Positions 27,305 through 36,239 of a stretch of 64,000 bases of DNA are shown in pieces. The translations under genes were made by a program, and so were the position numbers. Every line of letters starts with the position of its first letter. The first letter of the stretch is position 1. Below the pieces are notes generated by a model that was not told the DNA's origin, did not search any database, and worked only from the letters and a program-made list of their open reading frames with translations. The stretch is from DASPHG01 sp963748315 (GTDB lineage Bacteria; Actinomycetota; Thermoleophilia; Solirubrobacterales; Thermoleophilaceae): positions 558,001-622,000 of the forward strand of contig CAVVIK010000005.1 of assembly GCA_963748315.1 (NCBI GenBank), given 5' to 3'.

Positions 27305-27318
27305 CGAACGTATGTTCG
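27305..27318. promoter_or_regulatory. LexA (SOS) box in front of imuB
   Basis: CGAACGTATGTTCG, differing from the dnaE2 box by a single base and at the same distance (1 base) from its gene's start codon, which implies a shared SOS regulon and starts very close to the operator. Confidence 0.9.
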
Positions 27319-27368
27319 CACAAGGGACAGCCGCCGTGGGCGCCTAATTTCAGCGCACCGGAGCCAAT

Positions 27369-27407
27369 GTTCTGCCTAAGGGTCGTATAGCGACCTCTAG
27401 GCAGAAC
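27369..27407. repeat. Strong 39-bp inverted repeat between GH5 and imuB
   Basis: GTTCTGCCTA (27369-27378) and TAGGCAGAAC (27398-27407) form a perfect 10-bp stem, continued after one mismatch and one G-U pair by GGTCG/CGACC (27381-27385 and 27391-27395) around a 5-base TATAG loop. No U-tract follows on either strand. It lies 82 bases downstream of the GH5 stop and upstream of the imuB LexA box; it may be a terminator stem, an operator or a recombination-type site. Confidence 0.7.
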
Positions 27408-27489
27408 AGTGCAGCTAGCCGTCAAGCCACGCGTGGGAGTAGCGGGTCGCGACTGTCCGAATCTAGTCAGGGTCGCCGTCGCAGCCTCC

Positions 27490-28981
27490 TCACGACGACC
27501 GGCACCTCGGGCGGTGGCGGGGCGGCTTGTCGGTGACGGCGACGGTCACCGTCTTCACACCGCGGCAGGCGCGCAGCTCGATTCGCTGCCTTCCGAATCC
27601 ACGGGTCACCTCCGCCCCGTGCACGACGAGCTTGTAGTCGCGCCCGTAGTGCAGGCGCGGGACGTAGATCTCGCTACGGCGCCGGCGGGCGCGTCCGCCG
27701 TTCGGCATCCGTGTGGAGAAGCTCGCGTCGAAGCGCTTCGTCTCCGGATCGAATCGAGTAGTGCTCGGGCGTCCCCGCGACGACCCGGGGGTATGGGCGC
27801 ACGACGGCCGCAAGGACGTCCTGGTTCAGGTTGTCCGGCGTCGGCGGCTTCGCCGGGTCCTGCTTGATCTGGCCGGCCGCCCGGAACCAGCCCCAGACGG
27901 TCCAGCCGACCATGAACTCGTCGGCGAGCTCGGTCATGCGACGGTGGATCGTCGCGTCCTGCACGTCGCCGAACTCGGTCATGAGGAGCGTCTCGCCCGT
28001 CTCCGCGACGTGGTCCTCAGCGTTCTGGAACACGCGCCGCTCGCCCTGGTCCTTGCAGATCTCGGTCGGATCGGGCGCGTGCGGAAGTCCCGGGGCAGCG
28101 CCTAGGCAGTAGTTGTGGAAGCTGAACCCCGCGTTCGGATCGGCGACCTTCGCGTGAGTCGTCTTCGCGCCGACGTCGAACTGGAGGTTCGGCTCGTAAT
28201 AGACGGTGTGGCGGCTGTCGGCCTTGCGGATTCCGGCGATCACGCGGTTGTGGAAGTCGGTCAGCGCGGTCTCGTCGAACCCGCCGGGCGGACACCCCTC
28301 TGTGTTCGCGCACGCGGGCCACGCGCTCCCGGGCCACGGCTCGTTGAGCAGGTCGTAACCAGCGACGTGCGAGCGATCGGCGAATCGCGCCGCGACGCGC
28401 CGCCATCCCTCGGCGAAGTGGTCCTGCAGCCCGACGCCGTCCGGGGCGGAGACGTTCGCCCACAGGTTGTCGTACGCGCGGTTGAGCGCGGAGTTGAGGA
28501 AGTAGTTGCCCGGGAAGCCGGCCTGCGGCTGGTTCGGCAGACCGTCGTCCTGGATGAACCAGTCGGCGAAGCCGCGCCCCTGGTAGCGCGGGTTGAGCAT
28601 GTCCTGGTGGAAGTCGAAGAGCGTGAAGATCCCGACGCGCGCGAGCAGCCGCTGGGTGCGCACGAAGCTCCTGAGGTACGCCTTGTTGAAGCTGCCGGGC
28701 TGGCGCTCGTACCCGCCGTAGAAGGCTCCGAGCCGGATGAGGTTGAAGCCGTACCGGGCCAGCAGGCGCGCGTCGGCCTTCGCGAACCCCGCCTCTTCCG
28801 CGGTCTCGAACGGCTTCGCAATTCCGTCCGGGACGACGGCGGCGCCGTGCATAACGACGACGCGCCCGCGCGCGTCGGTGATCCAGCGGCCGTGATGGCC
28901 GAGGGGCTCGTGCGGCGCGGTCGCGGATGCCCCGGGGGCCGCGAGCACGGCCGCCGCGATGGCGGCGGCGAGCGCGCGCAT
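27490..28981 (-). CDS. Secreted glycoside hydrolase family 5 (endoglycosylceramidase-like), frameshifted near its C-terminus
   Basis: Starts at ATG 28981 with a signal peptide (MRALAAAIAAAVLAAPGASA). GH5 core: ARLLARYGFNLIRLGAFYGG, LFDFHQDMLNPRYQGRGFAD, acid/base Glu in YDLLNEPWPGSA, nucleophile Glu in LLMTEFGD, and WTVWGWF, typical of the endoglycoceramidase-like subgroup. Around 27750 the frame changes: the beta-sandwich end (RFDPETKRFDASFST ... YVPRLHYGRDYKLVV) is read in another frame to the stop at 27490. Upstream the frame is open into the aminotransferase. Confidence 0.82.
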
Positions 28982-30142
28982 CAGCGCGGGCGTGGTGGCC
29001 CAGCCCTCGGCCAGCGCCTCGAGCGCCGGCTTCGCGTCCCGGCCCACGAGCTCGGCGAGCGCCGACACGAGCCGCTCCTGCGGCTCCGGGCGCGCACCCT
29101 CCCCCATCACTCCGACTCGCCACACCTTGCCCGCGAACGGGCCGAGCGCTCCCGCGATCTCGATCCCGTGGTCAGCGAGTAGCGCGCCGCGGACGGCCGC
29201 GTCGTCCACCCCCTCGGGCAGCCTGACCGCGAGCAGGGGCCAAAGCTCCTCGCCCTCGCGAGCGACCGGCTCGAGCCCGAGCTGGGCGAGCGCATCGCGC
29301 AGCGCCTCGTGCGCGCGACGGTGCCGCTCCCAGCGCTGCTCCAGCCCTTCCTCCGCGACGATCCGCAGCGCCTCGGCGAGCGCGTAGATCATGTTGATCG
29401 GCGCCGTGTGGTGGTACACGCGGCCCCCCTCGCCGCCCCAGTAGCCGAGCACCAGCGAAAGGTCGAAGTACCAGGACCGCGGCGGCGTGGCACGCCCGCG
29501 CAGCTTCTCGAGCGCGCGCTCGCCCGCGGTGAAGGGGGCGAGTCCCGGCGGCGCGTTGAGGCACTTCTGCGTGCCGCTGAAGGCGGCGTCCACGCCCCAC
29601 TCGTCGAGCAGGACGGGCTGACCCGCGAGCGAGGTCACGCAGTCCACGAGCAGGAGCGCGCCGGCGTCGCGGCAGGCCTCCGACAGACCCTCGATCGGCT
29701 GGCAGACGCCGGTCGACGTCTCGCCGTGGACGACGCAGACCGCATCGGTGCCGGGCTCGATCGCGGATCGAAGCTCGTCGGGGTCGATCGTGCGCCCCCA
29801 CTCGGCCTCCACTCGCACGACGTCCGCGTCCGCACGGCGGAGCGCGTCCGTCAACCGCTCGCCGAACAGCCCGTTGACGCCGACGACCACGCGATCGCCC
29901 GGCTCGACGAAGTTCGCGAGCAGCGCATCCATCCCGCCGGAGCCGGTCGCGGACACCGGTAGCGTGGCCTGGTTCTGCGTGCGGAACGTCGCACGCAGGA
30001 GGTCCGCGACCTCCTCCATCAGCTCGACGAAGACAGGGTCTAGGTGACCGACGGTCGGCTGCCCCAGCGCGTCGAGGACGCGTTGCGGAACCGGGCTCGG
30101 TCCTGACCCGAGCAGAAGTCGGGGCGGTGGCGCGAAGCTCAC
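28981..30142 (-). CDS. Class V aminotransferase (alanine-glyoxylate / serine-pyruvate type)
   Basis: About 387 residues from GTG 30142. PLP fold type I: GPSPVPQRVLDALGQPTVGH, GSGGMDALLANF, HGETSTGVCQPIEGL, and the PLP lysine in FSGTQKCLNAPPGL. The frame does not stop but runs into the GH5 signal peptide. Removing one base from the GGG (minus strand) at 28999-29001 would give ...GWPPRPR followed by a TGA overlapping the GH5 ATG as TGATG, so I treat them as two genes. The trypsin-like protease ends 18 bases upstream. Confidence 0.83.
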
Positions 30143-30160
30143 CGCCCCGATGCTACGCGT

Positions 30161-31042
30161 CTAGTCCCAGGACGGGTCTTGGCCGCAACCGTTCGACGTC
30201 GGGCCCGACGTCGTGCTGCCGTCGGCGTTGACCAGCGAAACCCCGGCGAAACGGAGAATCGCGGTCGCCCTCATGCCCGCCAGGTCGTTGCCCGGATAGC
30301 CCGTGTGGACGATCAGGTGCGTGAAGTTGCCCGCGGCCTGGCCGCCGGTCGTGACCACGGGGCTGCCGGAGTCGCCCGGCAGGCCGAAGCCCGTCCAGCC
30401 GTAGGAGTTCTCGAACCAGCTGGTCGCGAGGCCGGCCGACGGCTTGCCCTGGCCGACCGCGACGACGTAGCCGTGGCCGTAGTGGCGCACGGTCTCGGGC
30501 CCGCAGCCGTCGTAGACGCCGTTGGGGCCGCCGACCACCGGGATGGCCGGGTTGACGCCCCAGGCCGCCACGACGGCCGGATCGAGCTTCACCAGCGTGA
30601 AGTCGTCACCCGGGATACCGTCGCCCGGGGGATGGTTGGTCCGCTTCACGACCGTGCCGACATCGGCAAGCGTCGTGGGATCCACCTGCATCGTGACGGT
30701 GTCCCCTGCGCCGTTCGAGCAGTGGCCCGCGGTCCCGACGTAGTACGACGCGCCGTCAGTGAAGATGAAGTTCGCCGTGCAGCCGTACGGCGCGACGATG
30801 CAGCCCGCGGCGCCGACGCCCGGGCTCTGGTAGCCGGGGCACTCCGTGTTCAGCCGCTCCTCGGCGACCTGGATGCCGGTCGCACCAGCGTCCTGAAGCT
30901 TCTGCTTGAGCGAGGACGTGAGCCAGGATGGCGACGGATTGCGCAGGGTCTGGCTGCTGCTCGCCGATGCGGGCGCGGCCAGGACCGCGGTGATGCAGGC
31001 TGCCGCAAGCGCAAGCAGCACGAACTGACGAAGTCGAGACAT
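30161..31042 (-). CDS. Secreted trypsin-like serine protease
   Basis: 293 residues. Signal peptide about 1-28 (RQFVLLALAAACITAVLAAP, cut near ASASS). Chymotrypsin-fold triad: His in YYVGTAGHCSNG, Asp in GDDFTLVKL, Ser in GLPGDSGSPVV. Several cysteines suggest disulfides outside the cell. A GGGGGG run 8-13 bases before the start may serve as ribosome-binding site. 58 bases separate it from pepQ. Confidence 0.88.
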   Translation of the reverse strand: MSRLRQFVLLALAAACITAVLAAPASASSSQTLRNPSPSWLTSSLKQKLQDAGATGIQVAEERLNTECPGYQSPGVGAAGCIVAPYGCTANFIFTDGASYYVGTAGHCSNGAGDTVTMQVDPTTLADVGTVVKRTNHPPGDGIPGDDFTLVKLDPAVVAAWGVNPAIPVVGGPNGVYDGCGPETVRHYGHGYVVAVGQGKPSAGLATSWFENSYGWTGFGLPGDSGSPVVTTGGQAAGNFTHLIVHTGYPGNDLAGMRATAILRFAGVSLVNADGSTTSGPTSNGCGQDPSWD

Positions 31043-31100
31043 CTAGTGGACCCCCCACCTATGGACTGAGTGCTTCCAATTTCGCCGGAAACGGCGCCTG

Positions 31101-32165
31101 CTAAACCCGCGTGAGCGCCTTCGGCAGGCTCGAGAATACCTCGTGCCCGTCCGGCGTGACCGCGACGAGGTCCTCGATACGGACGCCGACGTCGCCCGCG
31201 ACGTACACGCCAGGCTCGACCGAGACGACGTTGCCCGCCACAAGCTCGCCGTCTGCGTTCGCCGTGAGCCGCGGCTCCTCGTGCACCTCGAGCCCCACCC
31301 CGTGGCCGAGCCCGTGGCCGAAGTCCTCGCCGTGGCCGGCCTCGCTGATCATCGTGCGCGCGACGGCGTCCACCGCCTTGCACGCCGCCCCCGGCCGCAC
31401 CGCGGCGAGCGAGGCGGCCTGGGCGCGCTCGACCAGGTCGTAGATCTCGCCCGCGCCGTCGGCGATGTCGCCCGTCGCGAACGTCCTGGTGCAATCGGAG
31501 CAGTAGCCGTCGACCAGGGCGCCGAAGTCGACCACCACGAGCGTGTCGCGCGGGATCTCGACATCGCGCGGCTCGGCGTGCGGCAGCGCGCCGTGCTCCG
31601 CGGCCGCGATGATCGGCGGGAACGACGGCTCGGCGTCGCGCTCGCGCAGCTCGCGCTGAATCGCGCGCGAGACCTCGCGCTCGGTACGCCCGGCGAGCCC
31701 CTGCTCGACGACCACCGCCGTGACGACCTCGTCCGCCAGCCGAGCAGCAGTGCGAATCGCATCGAGCTCGGCCGGCTCCTTCACGGCCCGCAGGTCCTCG
31801 AGCATGCTGCCCGTGCCGACCAGCTCGACGCCCTCGCCCACCGACTCCTGCAGTCGCTCCCAAGTCCGCACGGGCAGGTGGGTGTCCTCGAAGCCGACGC
31901 GTCCTGGCAGCTCCTTCGCGGCGTCGCCCAGGAGATCGCGGCCGCCGCGCTCGCGCTCGAAGCCGTCGACCTCCGCCTCGGCGCGCTCGACGTAGCGGAA
32001 GTCCGTGAGGAAGGTGCGCGTCCCGTCCGCGGCGACGACCGCGACCGCGTTGGTCCCAGTGAACCCGGTCAGCCAGCGGACGTTTACGAGATGCGTGACC
32101 AGCAGCGCGTCGAGCTCGCGCTCGGCCAACGCGGCCTGCACGCGGTCGGCACGCGCGGCGCTCAA
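31101..32165 (-). CDS. pepQ: M24 Xaa-Pro aminopeptidase/dipeptidase
   Basis: 354 residues from TTG at 32165, overlapping the aroQ stop as TTGA. N-terminal creatinase-like domain (LLVTHLVNVRWLTGFTGTNA) then the pita-bread peptidase with metal ligands in VVDFGALVDGYCSDCTRTF, GHGLGHGVGLEVHEEP, SVEPGVYVAG and GVRIEDLV. The long upstream frame is antisense noise. The place after aroQ is common in actinobacteria; pepQ is often followed by efp, which lies far away here. Confidence 0.9.
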   Translation of the reverse strand: MSAARADRVQAALAERELDALLVTHLVNVRWLTGFTGTNAVAVVAADGTRTFLTDFRYVERAEAEVDGFERERGGRDLLGDAAKELPGRVGFEDTHLPVRTWERLQESVGEGVELVGTGSMLEDLRAVKEPAELDAIRTAARLADEVVTAVVVEQGLAGRTEREVSRAIQRELRERDAEPSFPPIIAAAEHGALPHAEPRDVEIPRDTLVVVDFGALVDGYCSDCTRTFATGDIADGAGEIYDLVERAQAASLAAVRPGAACKAVDAVARTMISEAGHGEDFGHGLGHGVGLEVHEEPRLTANADGELVAGNVVSVEPGVYVAGDVGVRIEDLVAVTPDGHEVFSSLPKALTRV

Positions 32166-32599
32166 CCCAGCGCCCCCTTGAGGATCTCGAGCGCCTCGCG
32201 GTAGCCGTCGACGCCCTTCCCCTGCACGGTTCCGACGCAGAGGTCGCGGATCACCGATACGCGGCGCCACTCCTCGCGCTCGTCGACGGCGGACAGGTGC
32301 ACCTCGACCGCGGGCAGCCCCGCGATCTCGAGCGCGTCGTGGATCGCCCAGGAGTAATGAGTCCACGCGCCCGGGTTCAGCAGGATGCCGTCCTGCGTCT
32401 CGGCAATCTGGTGCAGCTCCTCGCAGAACTCGCCCTCGCTGTTCGTCTGGAAGAACGACGGCTCGAGACCCAGCTCGACCGCCCAGCGCTTGACGCGGAC
32501 CTCGAGCTCGGTGAGCGTGATCGCCGGATAGTGCTCGGGGTCGCGCCGGCCCAGCTGGTCGAGGTTGACGCCGTGCATCACGGCGACGCGCGTGTTCAT
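32162..32599 (-). CDS. aroQ: 3-Dehydroquinate dehydratase, type II
   Basis: 145 residues; dehydrates 3-dehydroquinate to 3-dehydroshikimate. Type II motifs: MHGVNLDQLGRRDPEHY (catalytic Tyr loop), FFQTNSEGEFCEELH, ILLNPGAWTHYS and VEVHLSAVDEREEWRRVS. The start ATG overlaps the aroKB stop (ATGA). Confidence 0.94.
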   Translation of the reverse strand: MNTRVAVMHGVNLDQLGRRDPEHYPAITLTELEVRVKRWAVELGLEPSFFQTNSEGEFCEELHQIAETQDGILLNPGAWTHYSWAIHDALEIAGLPAVEVHLSAVDEREEWRRVSVIRDLCVGTVQGKGVDGYREALEILKGALG

Positions 32600-34113
32600 C
32601 CCGCCACCTCCGCGATCGCAGCGCGGAGGTCGTCCGCGCCGACCTCATGCCCGGGCGTGACCTCGCCCGGCGCCTCGACCAGGACGAACGGGACCTGTCC
32701 GCCGGTCCGCTTCTTGTCGCGCGCGACGTACTCGAGGACATCCTCGACCGCTGCTCCCTCGAAACGCGACGGCAGGCCGCGCGTGGCGAGCAGGGCCTCC
32801 ACTTCCTTGCGCAGCGCATCACGCCCGGAGAGCCGCAGGGCCGTGAGCAGCCCGATCGCGACCGCCTCACCGTGGCGATAGCGCCCGTAGCCCGTCGCCG
32901 CCTCGATCGCGTGGCCGACGGTGTGGCCGAGGTTCAGCACCTGGCGGCGGCCGCTGTCGCGCTCGTCCTCGGCGACGATCGCGAGCTTCGTGCGCAGGCA
33001 GCGCCAGATCGTCTCGTCGTCGACCGGCCCGCCCTCGCGCACGCGCGCCCACAGCTGGCCGCCGGCGATCAGCGCCGTCTTGACGACCTCGGCGTAGCCC
33101 GCAGCCGCCTCTTCCGCCGGCAGCGTCTCGAGCACCGCCGGGTCGGTGATGACCGCCGCGGGATGGTGGTACGCACCGACGTAGTTCTTCGCTTCCGGCA
33201 GGTCCACGCCCGTCTTCCCGCCGTAGGCCGAGTCGACCTGGGCGACGAGCGTCGTCGGAATCCCGACCCAGCGCATGCCGCGCTGGTACACGGACGCGCA
33301 GAACCCGCCGAGGTCGCCGACGACCCCGCCGCCGACCGCCACGACGACATCGTCGCGCGCGGCGCCCTCGGCGGCGAGGAAGCGCAGCACCTCCTGCGCC
33401 CGCTCGAGCGTCTTCTGCTCCTCGCCGGGCGGGACCGCGACGCGCGCGTCGCCCGGCGGCGCGTGAAGCCGCGCCACGTTCTCGTCCGTGACGACGAAGC
33501 GACGGCCGTCGGCCGGGTGGAAGAACCCGGAGCCGACCAGCCCGCGGCCGAAGAACACGGGGTAGTCGCCCGAGGCGGCCCCGGCCCACGCGAGCCGCGT
33601 GCCCGCGGGCGCGCCTTCGAGCGCCGTGAGCGCGCGCAGCGCCCGGCGGATCCCGTTGCGCGGCATCGACGGGAGCCACGCCGACGCCGCCGATTCGTAG
33701 ACCGCCTCGCGGTCCTGCCGGAGCTGGTCGAAACGGCCGCGGTCACGAGCGAGCGGCCGCCCCTTGCCGGATGCGCGCCGCCACGCCTCATCCGCACCGA
33801 CCTCGAGATGGACGACGGTGTGCCCGCGCAGCGCGTCGCGGACGCGCTCGGACTCGAGCGCGCCGCCACCGAGCGCGATCACGCGAGCGTCCGGACGTTG
33901 CAGAAGCTCGAGCACCACCTCTTCCTCGCGCGCGCGAAAGGCGGCCTCGCCCTCGCGGTCGAAGTAGCTCTCGATCGACTCGCCGAGCGTCCGCTCGATC
34001 TCGCGGTCCGAGTCGAGCGGCTCGACGCTGAGCTCCGCCGCGGCCGAACGTGCGGTCGTCGACTTCCCCGCGCCCATGAACCCGACGAAGACGAACGCGC
34101 TCAGCGCTTCCAC
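32596..34113 (-). CDS. aroKB: Bifunctional shikimate kinase / 3-dehydroquinate synthase
   Basis: 505 residues from GTG 34113. Residues about 1-165 are shikimate kinase: Walker A VGFMGAGKSTTA, substrate Asp in LDSDREIE, GGGAL. Residues about 175-505 are DHQ synthase: AVGGGVVGDLGGFCAS (NAD site), AQVDSAYGGKTGVDLPEAKN, VLNLGHTVGHAIEA (metal ligands). The fusion joins steps 2 and 5 of the shikimate pathway. The start overlaps the aroC stop by 13 bases. Confidence 0.95.
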   Translation of the reverse strand: MEALSAFVFVGFMGAGKSTTARSAAAELSVEPLDSDREIERTLGESIESYFDREGEAAFRAREEEVVLELLQRPDARVIALGGGALESERVRDALRGHTVVHLEVGADEAWRRASGKGRPLARDRGRFDQLRQDREAVYESAASAWLPSMPRNGIRRALRALTALEGAPAGTRLAWAGAASGDYPVFFGRGLVGSGFFHPADGRRFVVTDENVARLHAPPGDARVAVPPGEEQKTLERAQEVLRFLAAEGAARDDVVVAVGGGVVGDLGGFCASVYQRGMRWVGIPTTLVAQVDSAYGGKTGVDLPEAKNYVGAYHHPAAVITDPAVLETLPAEEAAAGYAEVVKTALIAGGQLWARVREGGPVDDETIWRCLRTKLAIVAEDERDSGRRQVLNLGHTVGHAIEAATGYGRYRHGEAVAIGLLTALRLSGRDALRKEVEALLATRGLPSRFEGAAVEDVLEYVARDKKRTGGQVPFVLVEAPGEVTPGHEVGADDLRAAIAEVAG

Positions 34114-35265
34114 CCGATCCGCTCGCGGTATGCGTCGAACGCGGCGCGGACGTCGTCGATGTGGTCACCGCCGAACTTCTCGCGGTAGGCGTCGGCGAGC
34201 ACCAGCGCGACCATCGCCTCGCCGACGACGCCCGCTGCCGGGACGGTGCACGAGTCGGTGCGCTCCCGCAGCGCCTGGGCGGGCTCCTTCGTGTCGGTGT
34301 CCACGGAGCGAAGCGGCTTCGTCAGCGTCGGCAGCGGCTTCATCGCGCCGCGCACGACGAGCTGCTCGCCGGTGGTCATCCCTCCCTCGAGCCCGCCCGA
34401 GCGGTTCGTCTCGCGGTAGAACCCGCGCTCCTCCGACCAGAAGATCTCGTCGTGCGCCTCCGAGCCGACGCGGCCGGCGATGTCGAACGCGTCGCCCACG
34501 CTCACGCCCTTCATCGCCTGGATCGACATGATCGCCTGGCCGAGGCGCCCGTCCATCCGGCCCTCCCACGAGGTGTAGGAGCCGATGCCCGGGACGAGCC
34601 CGTACGCGCGCACCTCGAACACTCCACCGAGCGACTCGTTCGCCTTCCGCGCGGTGTTGATCTCCTCCACCATCGCCTCGCTCGCCGCCGCGTCGAGGCA
34701 GCGCACCGGCGACTCGTCGACCGTCGGCGAAGCCCGCCGGCTCGAGGCCGGCCTGGACCTCGGCGCGCACCGATCCGATCTGCACCACGTGCGAGAGCAC
34801 CTGGACCCCGAACGCCCCAAGGAATCCCTTGGCCACCGCCCCGCACGCCACGCGCGCAGCGGTCTCGCGCGCGCTCGCGCGCTCGAGCACGTTGCGGACG
34901 TCCGTGAAGCCGAACTTCTGGATACCCGCGAGGTCGGCATGGCCGGGTCGCGGCAGGTGCACCTCCGCGACCTCGGCGTCCACGGGCCACGGGTTCATCC
35001 GCTCTTCCCAGTTCGCGTAGTCGCGGTTCTGGACCCGAATCGTGACGGGGCTGCCGAGCGTCCGGCCGTGGCGGACACCCGAGACGACGTCCGCCCGGTC
35101 CGACTCGATCTTCATGCGGCCACCGCGGCCGTGCCCGAGCTGGCGACGAGCCAGGTCGCGGTCGAGGTCCTCGAGGTTCAGCGGTAGTCCCGCTGGCAGG
35201 CCCTCGACGATCGCGGTCAGGCCAGGTCCATGGGACTCCCCGCTCGTCGTGAAGCGGATCGGCAT
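34101..35265 (-). CDS. aroC: Chorismate synthase with apparent +1 frameshift
   Basis: Makes chorismate from EPSP using reduced FMN. N-terminal part from ATG 35265: RFTTSGESHGPGLTAIVEG, GHGRGGRMKIESD, RPGHADLAGIQKFG. The C-terminal part, in another frame, begins VDESPVRCLDAAASEAM and contains GMTTGEQLVVRGAMKPLPTL. The join lies near 34731-34735 (one base too many in the ccgtcgg run). Essential in most bacteria, so probably an assembly indel. Confidence 0.9.
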
Positions 35266-35271
35266 CGACTT

Positions 35272-35294
35272 CCCAGGCTATCCAAGCGCCTGGG
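35272..35294. repeat. Hairpin between the pilus operon and aroC
   Basis: CCCAGGC (35272-35278) / GCCTGGG (35288-35294) with a 9-base loop. No U-tract on either side. It lies just upstream of the aroC start and could be a weak terminator of the pil operon or a leader element. Confidence 0.4.
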
Positions 35295-35315
35295 CCGAAC
35301 TGCTGCGGCTACGCG

Positions 35316-36239
35316 CTAGCCGATGCCGTCAACGAGCGCCGGCAGGTCGTACCCGCCTGCCTCGCCGAGCGCGCCGTCGCCGGCGTTTCGGCCGGCACGG
35401 TTGGTCCCCGTCGTCTTGCGCGACTCTGTCGCGGCGTCGTCCACCTTGACCTTGTTGATCCCGTAGAGGTGGAGGTGGAACTCGTAGTCGTCCACGGACA
35501 GGAAGTGGTCACGCCCGAGCTTCAGCTCGAGGAAGGTGCACTCCGTCTGGCTCGGCATGCAGACGCCCTCACCGGCGTGGCTGAGCTTGGGATGCACGAA
35601 GAAGAGCGCGGTCTTCGCGTCCACAGGGACGCCCATGAACATGAGCGCGGGCGCCTTGGGGTTCGGCAGGACGCTCATCCGGGACAGATGGCGGTAGCGC
35701 TTCTCGCGGCCGGTCTGGCCGAACTTCACGTCGAGCTCGTAGGTGTAGTTCGTGCGCCTGATGCGGGGCGAAGGGGTGTCGCCGCCGGTCGTCAGGCCGC
35801 CGCCGGAATCGGGCGGGCCGAAGCCCGGCACGCTGTCCGGGGGACCGGAGGTCGGCGACCCGCCGCCACCGAAGATCATCGCCAGGTCCCCGCCCGTGTC
35901 CGCCGGGGCACCATCGCTTGGCGCGATCGCGGCGCCGCTCTTGTCGGAGTCGCCGCCATTGCCCTGGGCGACCCCGCTGAACGGGTCGTGCGCCTTGTAG
36001 GAGTCGAGCTTCGATCCGCGCTCGGCGAGCTCGTCGGCGACCTCCACCTCCGCGTCGTCGGCCGACGCCGGGGCCGCCACGATCGGCAGCGGGCTGGCGG
36101 ACGGCGCGTCCTCGCCCTTGAGCATCAGCGCGGGCATCGCGACGAGGGCCACTGCAAGGCCCACGGCGACGGGCGCCAGGCGCTTCGCCTTGAGGTCGGC
36201 CCAGATGTCGAGCAGGAAGTCGGTGTTCACGTTTTTCAT
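35316..36239 (-). CDS. Pilus-operon membrane-anchored protein (PilP-position, unrecognised)
   Basis: 307 residues from ATG 36239. One N-terminal membrane segment (LAPVAVGLAVALVAMPALML), then a disordered Asp/Gly/Pro/Ser-rich linker (about 45-165), then a compact domain (TYELDVKFGQTGREKRYRHL ... FLELKLGRDHFLSVDDYEFH). Its place after pilM-pilN-pilO and the single-anchor plus linker plan suggest a PilP-like alignment-complex role, but no sequence match is claimed. The frame is fused to pilO upstream, probably through an indel. Confidence 0.7.
   Translation of the reverse strand: MKNVNTDFLLDIWADLKAKRLAPVAVGLAVALVAMPALMLKGEDAPSASPLPIVAAPASADDAEVEVADELAERGSKLDSYKAHDPFSGVAQGNGGDSDKSGAAIAPSDGAPADTGGDLAMIFGGGGSPTSGPPDSVPGFGPPDSGGGLTTGGDTPSPRIRRTNYTYELDVKFGQTGREKRYRHLSRMSVLPNPKAPALMFMGVPVDAKTALFFVHPKLSHAGEGVCMPSQTECTFLELKLGRDHFLSVDDYEFHLHLYGINKVKVDDAATESRKTTGTNRAGRNAGDGALGEAGGYDLPALVDGIG

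Noticed and set aside
26116..27321. Longer imuB start at 27321 (MRTYVRM...)
   Set aside because: It would translate through the LexA palindrome; ATG 27303 directly after the box is the better start, as for dnaE2.
27369..27407. Integron attC or tRNA-like element
   Set aside because: The arms lack the attC GTTRRRY/RYYYAAC boxes, no integrase or cassette is near, and no anticodon/T-arm pattern is present.
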